A DNA stretch of 12,075 nucleotides from Bacteroidales bacterium (GTDB taxonomy: Bacteria > Bacteroidota > Bacteroidia > Bacteroidales > UBA932), in NCBI GenBank assembly GCA_004555145.1, contig SFJB01000041.1, forward strand, positions 1-12,075. Direction: 5' to 3'. How positions within the stretch are numbered: position 1 is the stretch's first letter; each line of letters starts with the position of its first letter. Made by a program: the position numbers and the translations under genes. Positions 1-6,764 of this stretch are shown here, in pieces. The notes beneath the pieces are model-generated. The model was not told the DNA's origin, made no database searches, and worked only from the letters and a program-made list of their open reading frames with translations.

Positions 1-4
1 AACT

Positions 5-38
5 CATTCCCTTTCGGGCCTATGCACTAAAGGGAATG
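5..38. repeat. Perfect 10-bp inverted repeat overlapping a predicted transcription start
   Basis: CATTCCCTTT at 5-14 is the exact reverse complement of AAAGGGAATG at 29-38, with a 14-base spacer between. It lies 1 base downstream of a leftward promoter, so the predicted transcript would start inside the right arm. It could be an operator for a dimeric regulator, or a 5' hairpin in the mRNA: about 6 bp of stem would remain if transcription starts near 34. No T-run follows the arms in either direction within the window, so an ordinary intrinsic terminator is unlikely. The repeat is seen directly; its role is inferred. Confidence 0.6.
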
Positions 39-69
39 CAAAGATATAAATAATTCCGTAAATGACAAA
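39..69 (-). promoter_or_regulatory. Bacteroidota-type primary sigma promoter reading left out of the window
   Basis: On the minus strand, TTTG (69 to 66) is followed after exactly 19 bases by TATCTTTG (46 to 39). This matches every fixed position of the Bacteroides -33/-7 consensus TTTG-N19-TAnnTTTG. The -33 box sits immediately after the stop codon of the DUF4837 gene, so the promoter probably serves the next leftward gene, beyond the window. The expected start is near 33-35, inside a perfect inverted repeat. Confidence 0.7.
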
Positions 70-1080
70 TTATTTTTTCTCGTTTTCTGCTGATTCTTCA
101 TCTTCAGCCCATTCCCAGGAATACAATATGGACTCTACCTGTCTAAGGTACTGGCGTTTGTCATACCTTGGGGCGTATACGAAAGCTTCCACTACAATAA
201 TGTCCTGACCATCCCTTGAGTAGAAGGAATGGGACACGAAAGGTCCTCCCATAAAGTCGTTCTTGACATCCCACATTCCGCGGGTCTGGACGAAATGCCT
301 TCCGCGATATCTCATATACTCGATCTGCGGGGTGAAGTAGTCGCTGGTGGTCATATAGGTATTGTCGAACATTCCCGGAACGTTTGCCTGAAGAGCCTCG
401 TTGCGATGACGTATGATGTTGTCCGAGGTGAAAGGATGGTCCTTCTCTGCAGGGTAACGGTAGATCAGCACGTCCTGATAGACATACTGCTTCTCGTCGG
501 CAATCCACATAAAGTCGGAGCTCACCTTGCGTATCTTGTAGCCGGAAGGGAAGTGCAGACTCCCCCCGAACACCTCGGCAACCTTAGGGGCAATGCCCTT
601 CTCCTCGAACTTGAGGTTGTTGCCTATGATCCTGTCCCTTTCAGCCTGTTCAATGGCGTTTACTATGACCTTGCCGTTCTCGTCAAGCAGTTTCATCGCT
701 CCCTCGGAATCGTAGGCGTTCACTTGAAGCACGACCTGGGTATTCGCCCAGACATTGCGCTTGTGCACCAGTCCGGTCGTGTCATTCTGGGGATTGATGT
801 TGAAGATGACGATATTGCGGTGAATCTTGAACAGATCCGCAAAACCCGTAGGAGCGACATTCACCAGATTGAAGAGAGGCTCTCTCTGCACCAGGAAAGG
901 GCATTCGTCAGCGAGCAGGGCTCTGGTGGAATTGCCGAGAGCACCCTCCCAGTTCTCCCTGTCCATTACCACGATCACCTCTCCGGCCTTTCCGCTGACA
1001 TTTGGCAGAAGGGTTTCGGTGTTCTTGCAGGATACGAATGCCAGCGCACCCGCCAGAATAAGTGTCAAAAAATTCTTCAT
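70..1080 (-). CDS. DUF4837 family lipoprotein
   Basis: The 336-residue product is a predicted envelope lipoprotein of the DUF4837 family, which is restricted to Bacteroidota and has no known biochemical function. A short lipoprotein signal ends in a lipobox-like FVSC, making Cys18 the likely lipidated residue. Motifs recalled for the family follow: GKAGEVIVV (30-38), WEG (44-46), QREPLF (65-70) and HRNI (87-90). The C-terminus is strongly acidic and charged. The ATG follows the rseP stop by 21 AT-rich bases with no Shine-Dalgarno sequence, as is usual in the phylum. It is the last gene of the M23-dxr-rseP operon, which suggests, but does not show, a link to envelope maintenance. Family assignment is from recognised sequence pattern; the role is unknown. 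Confidence 0.85.
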   Translation of the reverse strand: MKNFLTLILAGALAFVSCKNTETLLPNVSGKAGEVIVVMDRENWEGALGNSTRALLADECPFLVQREPLFNLVNVAPTGFADLFKIHRNIVIFNINPQNDTTGLVHKRNVWANTQVVLQVNAYDSEGAMKLLDENGKVIVNAIEQAERDRIIGNNLKFEEKGIAPKVAEVFGGSLHFPSGYKIRKVSSDFMWIADEKQYVYQDVLIYRYPAEKDHPFTSDNIIRHRNEALQANVPGMFDNTYMTTSDYFTPQIEYMRYRGRHFVQTRGMWDVKNDFMGGPFVSHSFYSRDGQDIIVVEAFVYAPRYDKRQYLRQVESILYSWEWAEDEESAENEKK

Positions 1081-1101
1081 ATATACAAATTACTTTAAAT
1101 A

Positions 1102-2403
1102 TCACCTCAGCAGCCTTCCTATGTCGTTGCCTACAGCGAGGAACATCAGGGCAAACAGCAGGACCATACCTATCATCTGGGCCACCATCAGGAATTTGTC
1201 GCTTGGCTTGCGCCCGCTTATCATCTCATACAGGACGAAAAGTATGTGGCCTCCGTCAAGCCCGGGGATAGGAATGAGGTTCATCACCGCCAGCATAATG
1301 GAAAGCAGTGCGATTATATTGAGGAACTGGTACCAGTTCCAGGTGGAAGGGAAGACCTCGCCTATGGCGATGAAACTTCCTACGGACTTGTAGGCCCCGG
1401 TGGAAGGGGTGACCAGGAGCTTGAGGTCACGCAGGTAACCGGCTATGGTGCTGCCGGCAAGTTTCAATCCGGCAGGTATGGCGCTGAAGGCACTGTACTT
1501 TCTGGTCTGCACTTCCGGCATGGCAAGGCTGACACCCAGTTTGCCCAGGCTGTCCACTTTGACGGCAACTTCCAGGGAATCATTCCCCCTTATAACCGAT
1601 GCGGTGATTTCCCGGCCCGAAAACGATTCGAGCACGGGACGCGAGTCCTGCAGATAATTGATTTCCTGGCCGTCAAGGGCATATATCCTGTCCCCGTGGC
1701 GCAGCATTCCACCTGCGTTCGGACCGCCCGCAACCACGGAATCGATCACGAAAGGCACGGCAAGGTCGAACATCAGTGATGAGTTCAGCACGTCTCCTAT
1801 CATCGATCTGTCGATGTACAATTGCACCGTATCCCCGTCGCGAAGCAGGGTTGCGGACTTCACGTCCCTGCGGGCAAGGTCGGCCTGGAGCATGCCGAAG
1901 TTCTCCGGGACATAGTCGTCGAAGCTCAGGATGCGGTCCCCGTTGCGGAAGCCCATCTCATACGCGAGCTCGTTGACATATATGCTGTTGCTTCTGTTGT
2001 CTATGTATGCCTGGCCCCATATTGCCAGTATGCAGCTGTATGCAAGTATTGCGAAGATGAAATTGTTCAGCACGCCACCCGCCATCACCAGCAGTCTCTG
2101 CCAGGCAGGATGGGTACGGAACTCCCACTTCTGCGGCTCCTGCGCAAGCTGGGCGGTGTCCATGGATTCGTCCACCATCCCTGAAATCTTGCAATAGCCT
2201 CCGAAAGGCAGCCAACCTATGCCGAACTCGGTTTCTCCCCATTTCCAGCGTGCTATGGCCTTGCCTCCAGCATCGAAGAAAAGGTAAAACTTTTCAACCC
2301 TTATCCTGAAAATCTTTGCCCACATGAAATGCCCCAGCTCATGTATGAAGATGAGCAGAGAAAGGGCAAGTATCACTTGCAGGGCTTTAATTAATATAAC
2401 CAT
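1102..2403 (-). CDS. rseP: RseP-type site-2 intramembrane zinc metalloprotease (M50)
   Basis: This inner-membrane protease is of the type that cleaves transmembrane segments of anti-sigma factors and remnant signal peptides. From the ATG at 2403 (433 residues), the zinc motif HELGH is at 21-25 in the first membrane segment. The second metal-binding motif is at 375-386 (NLIPIPGLDGGH), with Asp383 as the expected third ligand. GWLPFGGY (63-70) is the usual membrane-reentrant loop region. Residues of about 135-290 look like tandem PDZ domains facing the periplasm. Further membrane segments lie near 102-130, 360-378 and 407-427. An in-frame TTG two codons upstream is possible, but ATG is preferred. 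The start lies inside the end of dxr (17-bp overlap), implying translational coupling. The dxr-rseP order is conserved in many bacteria, although the usual uppS-cdsA and bamA neighbours are absent here. Confidence 0.95.
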   Translation of the reverse strand: MVILIKALQVILALSLLIFIHELGHFMWAKIFRIRVEKFYLFFDAGGKAIARWKWGETEFGIGWLPFGGYCKISGMVDESMDTAQLAQEPQKWEFRTHPAWQRLLVMAGGVLNNFIFAILAYSCILAIWGQAYIDNRSNSIYVNELAYEMGFRNGDRILSFDDYVPENFGMLQADLARRDVKSATLLRDGDTVQLYIDRSMIGDVLNSSLMFDLAVPFVIDSVVAGGPNAGGMLRHGDRIYALDGQEINYLQDSRPVLESFSGREITASVIRGNDSLEVAVKVDSLGKLGVSLAMPEVQTRKYSAFSAIPAGLKLAGSTIAGYLRDLKLLVTPSTGAYKSVGSFIAIGEVFPSTWNWYQFLNIIALLSIMLAVMNLIPIPGLDGGHILFVLYEMISGRKPSDKFLMVAQMIGMVLLFALMFLAVGNDIGRLLR

Positions 2404-3541
2404 CGGCAATTGAAGCTATTTCCTGATTAGTTCCGAATATATCTTCCAGGCTTGGTTCGGCTACAAAATTCAGACCATTGAGACAGCGCTCGTTGATGCG
2501 TGCAATGTCGTAGAAACCTATGAGTCCCTTGAGGTAGGCGGCCACGGCAACCTCATTCGCGGCATTGAGTGCGCAAGGGGCGTTGCCTCCGCGGCGTATG
2601 GCTTCGTACGCGAGTTCCAGGCAAGGAAAACGTTTCAGGTCCGGGGCTTCGAAGGAAATCTGCCCGAGGGTGGCGAAATCCAGCTTGCGGTTGCCTACGC
2701 TCACCCTTTCAGGGAAGCTGAGAGCGAAACCTATGGGCTCACGCATATCCGGGCAGCCCATCTGGGCAATGACGGCGCCGTCGGTGAACTCCACCATGGA
2801 GTGTATGATGGATTCGGGATGCACGACAACGTTTATCTTGTCAGGATCCATATCGAAGAGCCACTTGGCCTCGATGACTTCGAAGCCCTTGTTCATCATT
2901 GTCGCGGAATCTATGGTGACCTTGGCACCCATATCCCAGTTCGGGTGCTTGAGCGCCTCACAGGCAGTGGCTGCCGCAATCTTTGCCCTTTCCCAGGTGC
3001 GGAACGGACCTCCGGATGCGGTGAGGTGTATCTTCTCCACCTTGTTGCCCTGGGCTGCCAGCAGACACTGGAAAATGGCCGAGTGCTCCGAGTCAACCGG
3101 GAGTATCACCGCATTGTGCTCGCGCATGGTCCTGATTACGATGGGCCCGGCGGCGACCAGGGTCTCCTTGTTCGCAAGTGCGACGATTTTCCCGGCTTCC
3201 AGCGCCGCCAGGGTAGGCCTTAGGCCGCTGAATCCCACCATCGCGCCGACCACGATGTCCACGCTCTGGAGCTTCACCAGCTCGCACAGGCTGTCCACGC
3301 CCGACCACACCTTGCAGTCGCTTCCCTCCAGGGCTCCGGACAGCTCTCCGTACTTCGAATCTTCGCATATCACCACATTCGCGGCATCGAACTCCCGTGC
3401 CTGCGCACTGAGCAGTGCCACGTTCCTCCTGGCTGAAATCAGTTCGACTTCGAAAAGCTCGCGGTGCTGGCGTATCACATCCAGGGTCTGGGTGCCGATC
3501 GACCCCGTGGAACCAAGTATGGCAATTCTCCTTTTTCTCAT
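2387..3541 (-). CDS. dxr: 1-deoxy-D-xylulose 5-phosphate reductoisomerase
   Basis: Dxr catalyses the NADPH-dependent rearrangement and reduction of DXP to 2-C-methyl-D-erythritol 4-phosphate, the committed step of the MEP isoprenoid pathway in the cytosol. The 384-residue protein has every expected motif: the NADPH-binding GSTGSIG (10-16), ALANKETL near 121-128, the metal-binding Asp150-Ser151-Glu152, LTASGGPFR (173-181) and the NKGFE segment with Asn217, Lys218 and Glu221. A longer reading from GTG at 3586 would add 15 residues that do not fit the family. The ATG at 3541 is preferred because it gives the usual N-terminus and forms an ATGA overlap with the stop of the upstream M23 gene. The enzyme appears intact, so the organism should make isoprenoids by the MEP route and carry the fosmidomycin target. 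That last point follows from family knowledge. Confidence 0.97.
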   Translation of the reverse strand: MRKRRIAILGSTGSIGTQTLDVIRQHRELFEVELISARRNVALLSAQAREFDAANVVICEDSKYGELSGALEGSDCKVWSGVDSLCELVKLQSVDIVVGAMVGFSGLRPTLAALEAGKIVALANKETLVAAGPIVIRTMREHNAVILPVDSEHSAIFQCLLAAQGNKVEKIHLTASGGPFRTWERAKIAAATACEALKHPNWDMGAKVTIDSATMMNKGFEVIEAKWLFDMDPDKINVVVHPESIIHSMVEFTDGAVIAQMGCPDMREPIGFALSFPERVSVGNRKLDFATLGQISFEAPDLKRFPCLELAYEAIRRGGNAPCALNAANEVAVAAYLKGLIGFYDIARINERCLNGLNFVAEPSLEDIFGTNQEIASIADGYIN

Positions 3542-4374
3542 AAACTCAAGTATTTGGCCGGGTCTATCGGGACTCCGTCCAACCACATTTCCAGATGCAG
3601 CACTCCGTTCTTGCCGTCGTGCACTTCGCTGCCGCTCATCGCTACCGGGGTGCCGGCCTTGACTTCGTCTCCCGTGCGCACCAGTGCCTTGCTGCAGAAG
3701 CTGTAGCTGCTGAGCAGATTTTCCTTATGCTGGATTATGATCACATACATCTGGTCTTCGTTCCAGGCCGAGTGCACAACGGTGCCTTCGAGTATGGAAC
3801 TGACTATGGATGAGGCGGAAGTGCTGATGTCGATTCCCGGATGCTCAACCCTGTCGAACTCCTTGGAAACCACGCCCTTGACAGGATTGAAGAAGTGCTT
3901 GCCCTCGATTGGAAGTGCTTGGATGGCCTTGGCGCTTACGCCGAAGCGCTCTGCGCTCTGTACCGATTCTCTGAGAAGTGAATCCTGCCTGAGCAGTTCC
4001 TCCTCCGATTTGGAAGAGAGGTATTGCAGGGCGCTTCTTCTCACTATGCTGTCGAAGTTGACTGTCGCTTCTCCTGCCAGCACACGGCTGAGGTTCTCGG
4101 CGTAGAGGTTCCACTTCGTGATGACGCTTTCCAAAGAGTCGATTTTGATTGCATTTGCTAGAGCAACCTTCTTCACCTGCACGTCCGGATATCCCGGAAT
4201 TGTGTTGCGCAGGGGCGTGAAGGCAATCAGACAGTATAACAGAAGCACCGACATCACCACCACCGTAACAGCGGCGATGATGAAGCGCAATTTCGAGAAA
4301 CGGATCGTCTTGATGTTGTTGTGCGTTTCGTTGTCCACAAGGGACAGCCTGTAAATCTTGTTTTGATTCTTCAT
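3538..4374 (-). CDS. Membrane-anchored LytM/M23-like protein with degenerate active site
   Basis: The 278-residue protein has a basic cytoplasmic N-terminus, one membrane segment at about 30-52, a helical stretch rich in Leu, Glu and Ser (about 66-145) and a C-terminal LytM (M23) domain from about 158. Two metal-ligand positions are kept as HPGID (His178, Asp182), and so is the last histidine (His260). However, the histidine expected in the YxHLS motif is Phe226 (YSF), and the HLH motif reads VLH, so the first histidine is lost. In known M23 enzymes these two missing histidines are the catalytic ones. The protein is therefore probably a non-hydrolytic relative that may bind or activate a partner, as EnvC-type LytM proteins do. 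It is the first gene of the leftward operon and its stop overlaps the dxr start. Fold assignment is firm; loss of catalysis is inferred. Confidence 0.85.
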   Translation of the reverse strand: MKNQNKIYRLSLVDNETHNNIKTIRFSKLRFIIAAVTVVVMSVLLLYCLIAFTPLRNTIPGYPDVQVKKVALANAIKIDSLESVITKWNLYAENLSRVLAGEATVNFDSIVRRSALQYLSSKSEEELLRQDSLLRESVQSAERFGVSAKAIQALPIEGKHFFNPVKGVVSKEFDRVEHPGIDISTSASSIVSSILEGTVVHSAWNEDQMYVIIIQHKENLLSSYSFCSKALVRTGDEVKAGTPVAMSGSEVHDGKNGVLHLEMWLDGVPIDPAKYLSL

Positions 4375-4377
4375 AAA

Positions 4378-4417
4378 GCAAAGTTTTGCGAAAACAGTAG
4401 TTTTTGACTAATTTCGC
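4378..4417. repeat. Nested palindromes in the divergent intergenic region
   Basis: The 46-bp gap between the two operons holds GCAAAGTTTTGC (4378-4389), an inverted repeat with 5-bp arms. It also holds GCGAAA (4388-4393) facing TTTCGC (4412-4417). The first overlaps the -33 element of the rightward promoter. The arms of the second bracket its spacer and end one base past the -7 element. This arrangement suits an operator acting on one or both operons, but short AT-rich palindromes also arise by chance. Confidence 0.35.
4385..4416 (+). promoter_or_regulatory. Predicted promoter of the ruvX-folP operon
   Basis: TTTG at 4385-4388 is followed after 20 bases by TAATTTCG at 4409-4416, a one-base mismatch to the Bacteroides TAnnTTTG element at an accepted spacing. 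The expected start falls at about 4420-4423, at or within a couple of bases of the ruvX ATG. That predicts a leaderless or almost leaderless mRNA. It is the only candidate promoter I see for the tightly packed rightward operon. No equally good promoter is visible for the opposite operon in this gap. Confidence 0.5.
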
Positions 4418-4420
4418 AGG

Positions 4421-4843
4421 ATGAACAGAATCATTGGCATAGATTACGGAAGCGCCAGGACGGGTCTGGCTGTGAGCGACCCTCTCGGCATCTTCGCGTC
4501 CCCTATGGAGACTGTTACATCTGCAAAGATAATAGAATATCTCCAAAATTACGCCCGAACTGAGACCATAGTTGGATTTGTTGTCGGATATCCGCTGAAT
4601 CTTGATGGCCGTCCGGCCCAGGCGGCTCCTGAAGTGGACCGTTTTCTGGAAATATTGAAGAAGGCTTTCCCGGATATTCCGGTGAGTCTCGAGGATGAAC
4701 GCTTTACCTCCGTTCTTGCCCACAGGGCGATGATAGACGGGGGAATGAAAAAGAGCGTGCGTCGCGACAAAAAACAGGTCGACAGAATCAGTGCGGCAAT
4801 AATTTTGCAGAGTTACTTGGACAAATTGGAAAAAAAGAAATGA
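4421..4843 (+). CDS. ruvX: YqgF/RuvX family Holliday-junction resolvase-like nuclease
   Basis: The 140-residue protein matches the usual length of the RNase H-fold YqgF family. Members are implicated in pre-16S rRNA 5' end processing and were earlier proposed as Holliday-junction resolvases. Visible motifs are GIDYGSARTGLA (6-17) with Asp8, VVGYPLNLDG (54-63), DERFTS (92-97) with Glu93, and the C-terminal DRISAAIILQSYL (121-133) with Asp121. These three acidic residues form the expected metal-binding catalytic triad. It is the first gene of the rightward operon, and its TGA overlaps the def ATG as ATGA. Family assignment is firm; which of the two activities matters in this organism cannot be read from sequence. 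Confidence 0.95.
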   Translation: MNRIIGIDYGSARTGLAVSDPLGIFASPMETVTSAKIIEYLQNYARTETIVGFVVGYPLNLDGRPAQAAPEVDRFLEILKKAFPDIPVSLEDERFTSVLAHRAMIDGGMKKSVRRDKKQVDRISAAIILQSYLDKLEKKK

Positions 4844-5397
4844 TCAGACCCATTTTTTTATATGGATCCGAGGTGCTTCGCCAGGTGGCGGCGCCTGTGG
4901 ACATCGAAAACGGCCGGGAAGAAATCTCGGCTCTGGTAAATGACCTTTGGGAAACCTTGAAGGCTTCCGACGGTTGTGGTCTTGCAGCTCCTCAGATAGG
5001 TGTCAGCCAGAGGGTTGCAGTCGTGGATGGAGACGTTATGGCGGATGCGTTCCCGTACCTGAAGGGTTTCAAGCGCACCTTCATCAATCCCGTGGTGCTG
5101 TCGGTTTCGGACAGCCAGTGCGAATATGAGGAGGGCTGTCTGAGCGTCCCGGGCATCTACGCAAGCGTAAGAAGGCCGGAATCGATCGAAGTTGAATACT
5201 ATGACGAGAACTTCACGCTGAAAAAGGAAACTTTCGACAAGTTCGCCTGCAGGATGATACAGCACGAATTCTCCCACCTGGACGGAGTGCTGTTTACGGA
5301 CATCGTAGCCCCGATAAGGCGTAAGATGATAGTGAAGAAACTGCTGAACATTGCTCAGGGCAAGGTTCGCACTGCATATAAAACAAAAATCAAATAG
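4840..5397 (+). CDS. def: Peptide deformylase
   Basis: Def removes the N-formyl group from nascent proteins at the ribosome. All three metal-enzyme motifs are present in the 185-residue product: GLAAPQ (47-52), EGCLS (98-102) with the metal ligand Cys100, and QHEFSHLDG (141-149) with His142, catalytic Glu143 and His146. The length is normal for the bacterial type and the C-terminal tail is lysine-rich. The start overlaps the ruvX stop in an ATGA, indicating coupled translation. The ruvX-def pair is, as I recall, a common arrangement in Bacteroidales. Nothing is missing or unusual. Confidence 0.97.
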   Translation: MIRPIFLYGSEVLRQVAAPVDIENGREEISALVNDLWETLKASDGCGLAAPQIGVSQRVAVVDGDVMADAFPYLKGFKRTFINPVVLSVSDSQCEYEEGCLSVPGIYASVRRPESIEVEYYDENFTLKKETFDKFACRMIQHEFSHLDGVLFTDIVAPIRRKMIVKKLLNIAQGKVRTAYKTKIK

Positions 5398-5398
5398 T

Positions 5399-6763
5399 AT
5401 GGGAGCATTTCACGCTTATGATATCCGCGGAATCTACGGAGTGGATTTCGATAAAGACACTGCCTACAAAGTGGGCTATTTCATACCTGAACTCCTCGGA
5501 GCTAAGGAAGTCCTCGTCGGACGCGACTGCAGGGTTTCTTCTGAAGAGATTCACGACAGTCTTCTGAAAGGAATATGCGATGCCGGCGCCGACGTCTTTG
5601 ACATAGGCCTGAGCAGCACGCCGATGGTATATTTCGCCACTGCCAACTACGGTTTCAAGGCCTCCGTGCAGATCACTGCCAGCCATAATCCTGCCGAATA
5701 CAACGGTATGAAGGTCAGCCGCGAGAATGCCCTTCCCGTAGGCCTGGACACCGGGCTCGGCCAGATCAAGGCCTGGATTGACGAAGGCCGTCCGACCCCT
5801 GTGGCGGAGAAGAGGGGAGAGGTGCATCAGAAAGACATCCACAAGGACTACATCGATTTCATGATGAAGTACAAGGGCGACTACAGCAATCTCAACATAG
5901 CCTTTGACCTCTCCAACGGAATGTCCTGCCTTTTTGCCAGGGAAGTCTTCGGCGACGTTCCGTCCTACATTTTCGACACCATCGACGGGCGTTTTCCAAA
6001 CCACGAGCCCAACCCTCTCGTGGCAAAGAATGTTGCTCCGCTGAAGCAGCTCGTCGCCGAGAAAAAGGCTGACATCGGAGTCATCTACGACGGTGATGCC
6101 GATCGCGTGATGTTCGTTGACGACAAGGCCCGTTTCGTGGCTCCTGACCTTATTATCGCATTGATGGCCAGCTACTTCTGCGACTATCGCGGGGCCCGCA
6201 ACCCTCGCGTGCTCCAGGAAATTCGCAGTTCCAAGTCAGTGGGCGAGTACCTCGAAGCCTACGGTGCCGAACTGTACACCTGGCGTGTGGGCCGCGCCTT
6301 CGCCGCCCCTAAGCTGAGGGAAATCGACGGACTCTGGGGCGGAGAGCTCGCCGGCCACTACTATTTCAAGGATTTCTTTTATTCCGACAGCGGGCTTCTT
6401 GCGTCCATAATCGTTCTCAGAATCGTTTCCGAGCTCAAGAAGCAGGGCGTGAAATTTAGCGACAAACTGGATTCGATGACAGGATACTGCAATTCCGGAG
6501 AAATCAACTTCAAGCTTGAGGACAAGAAAGCCGCGATGGATGCCGTACGCGATTTCTTCACATCCCGTGAGGAGGCGCAGAAGATAATGGATTTCGACGG
6601 CTACAGGGTGGAGTTCAAGGACTGGTGGTTCAATATCCGTCCTTCCAATACCGAGCCTTACCTGCGTTTTATCTGCGAAGCCAGAAACGAGGAACTTCTC
6701 AATGAAAAAATTGCCCGGACTCAGGAACTGCTCGAGTCCGGATTCGGAGCACTGAGGTCGTAA
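5399..6763 (+). CDS. manB: Phosphohexomutase (phosphomannomutase/phosphoglucomutase, ManB type)
   Basis: This cytosolic enzyme moves phosphate between C6 and C1 of a hexose phosphate, supplying mannose-1-P or glucose-1-P for nucleotide sugars and surface glycans. The 454-residue protein has the four domain signatures in order. They are the phosphoserine loop TASHNP (93-98, Ser95), the Mg-binding DGDADR (231-236), the sugar-recognition GELAGH (315-320) followed by YYFKDFFYSDSG as in ManB/CpsG proteins, and the phosphate-binding RPSNTEP (414-420). The ATG one base after the def stop is chosen because it places AYDIRG at the N-terminus as in the family. An upstream TTG at 5351 would add 16 unrelated residues. 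TASHNP with ManB-like flanks argues against a phosphoglucosamine mutase, but the exact substrate cannot be fixed. Confidence 0.9.
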   Translation: MGAFHAYDIRGIYGVDFDKDTAYKVGYFIPELLGAKEVLVGRDCRVSSEEIHDSLLKGICDAGADVFDIGLSSTPMVYFATANYGFKASVQITASHNPAEYNGMKVSRENALPVGLDTGLGQIKAWIDEGRPTPVAEKRGEVHQKDIHKDYIDFMMKYKGDYSNLNIAFDLSNGMSCLFAREVFGDVPSYIFDTIDGRFPNHEPNPLVAKNVAPLKQLVAEKKADIGVIYDGDADRVMFVDDKARFVAPDLIIALMASYFCDYRGARNPRVLQEIRSSKSVGEYLEAYGAELYTWRVGRAFAAPKLREIDGLWGGELAGHYYFKDFFYSDSGLLASIIVLRIVSELKKQGVKFSDKLDSMTGYCNSGEINFKLEDKKAAMDAVRDFFTSREEAQKIMDFDGYRVEFKDWWFNIRPSNTEPYLRFICEARNEELLNEKIARTQELLESGFGALRS

Positions 6764-6764
6764 G

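Noticed and set aside
5..38. The inverted repeat as a rho-independent terminator of the dxr-rseP operon
   Set aside because: No run of T follows the arms on the minus strand within the visible bases, and a consensus promoter lies between the operon end and the repeat.
229..1098. Open frame of about 289 codons on the plus strand opposite the DUF4837 gene
   Set aside because: It is an antisense shadow; the minus-strand frame has a lipobox and family motifs.
2565..3662. Open frame of about 365 codons on the plus strand opposite dxr
   Set aside because: It lies wholly antisense to dxr and the end of the M23 gene, which have full sets of conserved motifs. Its translation is low-complexity Ser/Arg/Pro without recognisable domains, as expected for a shadow of a GC-rich gene.
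4524..4531. TATCTTTG on the minus strand inside ruvX as a promoter for the M23-dxr operon
   Set aside because: It matches the -7 element exactly, but no TTTG is found 18-22 bases upstream; the nearest is only 12 bases away. It remains possible but cannot be supported.
3845..4723. Open frame of about 292 codons on the minus strand spanning the divergent gap
   Set aside because: It is out of frame with the M23 gene and antisense to ruvX, both of which have clear family motifs. Its composition is unlike a real protein.
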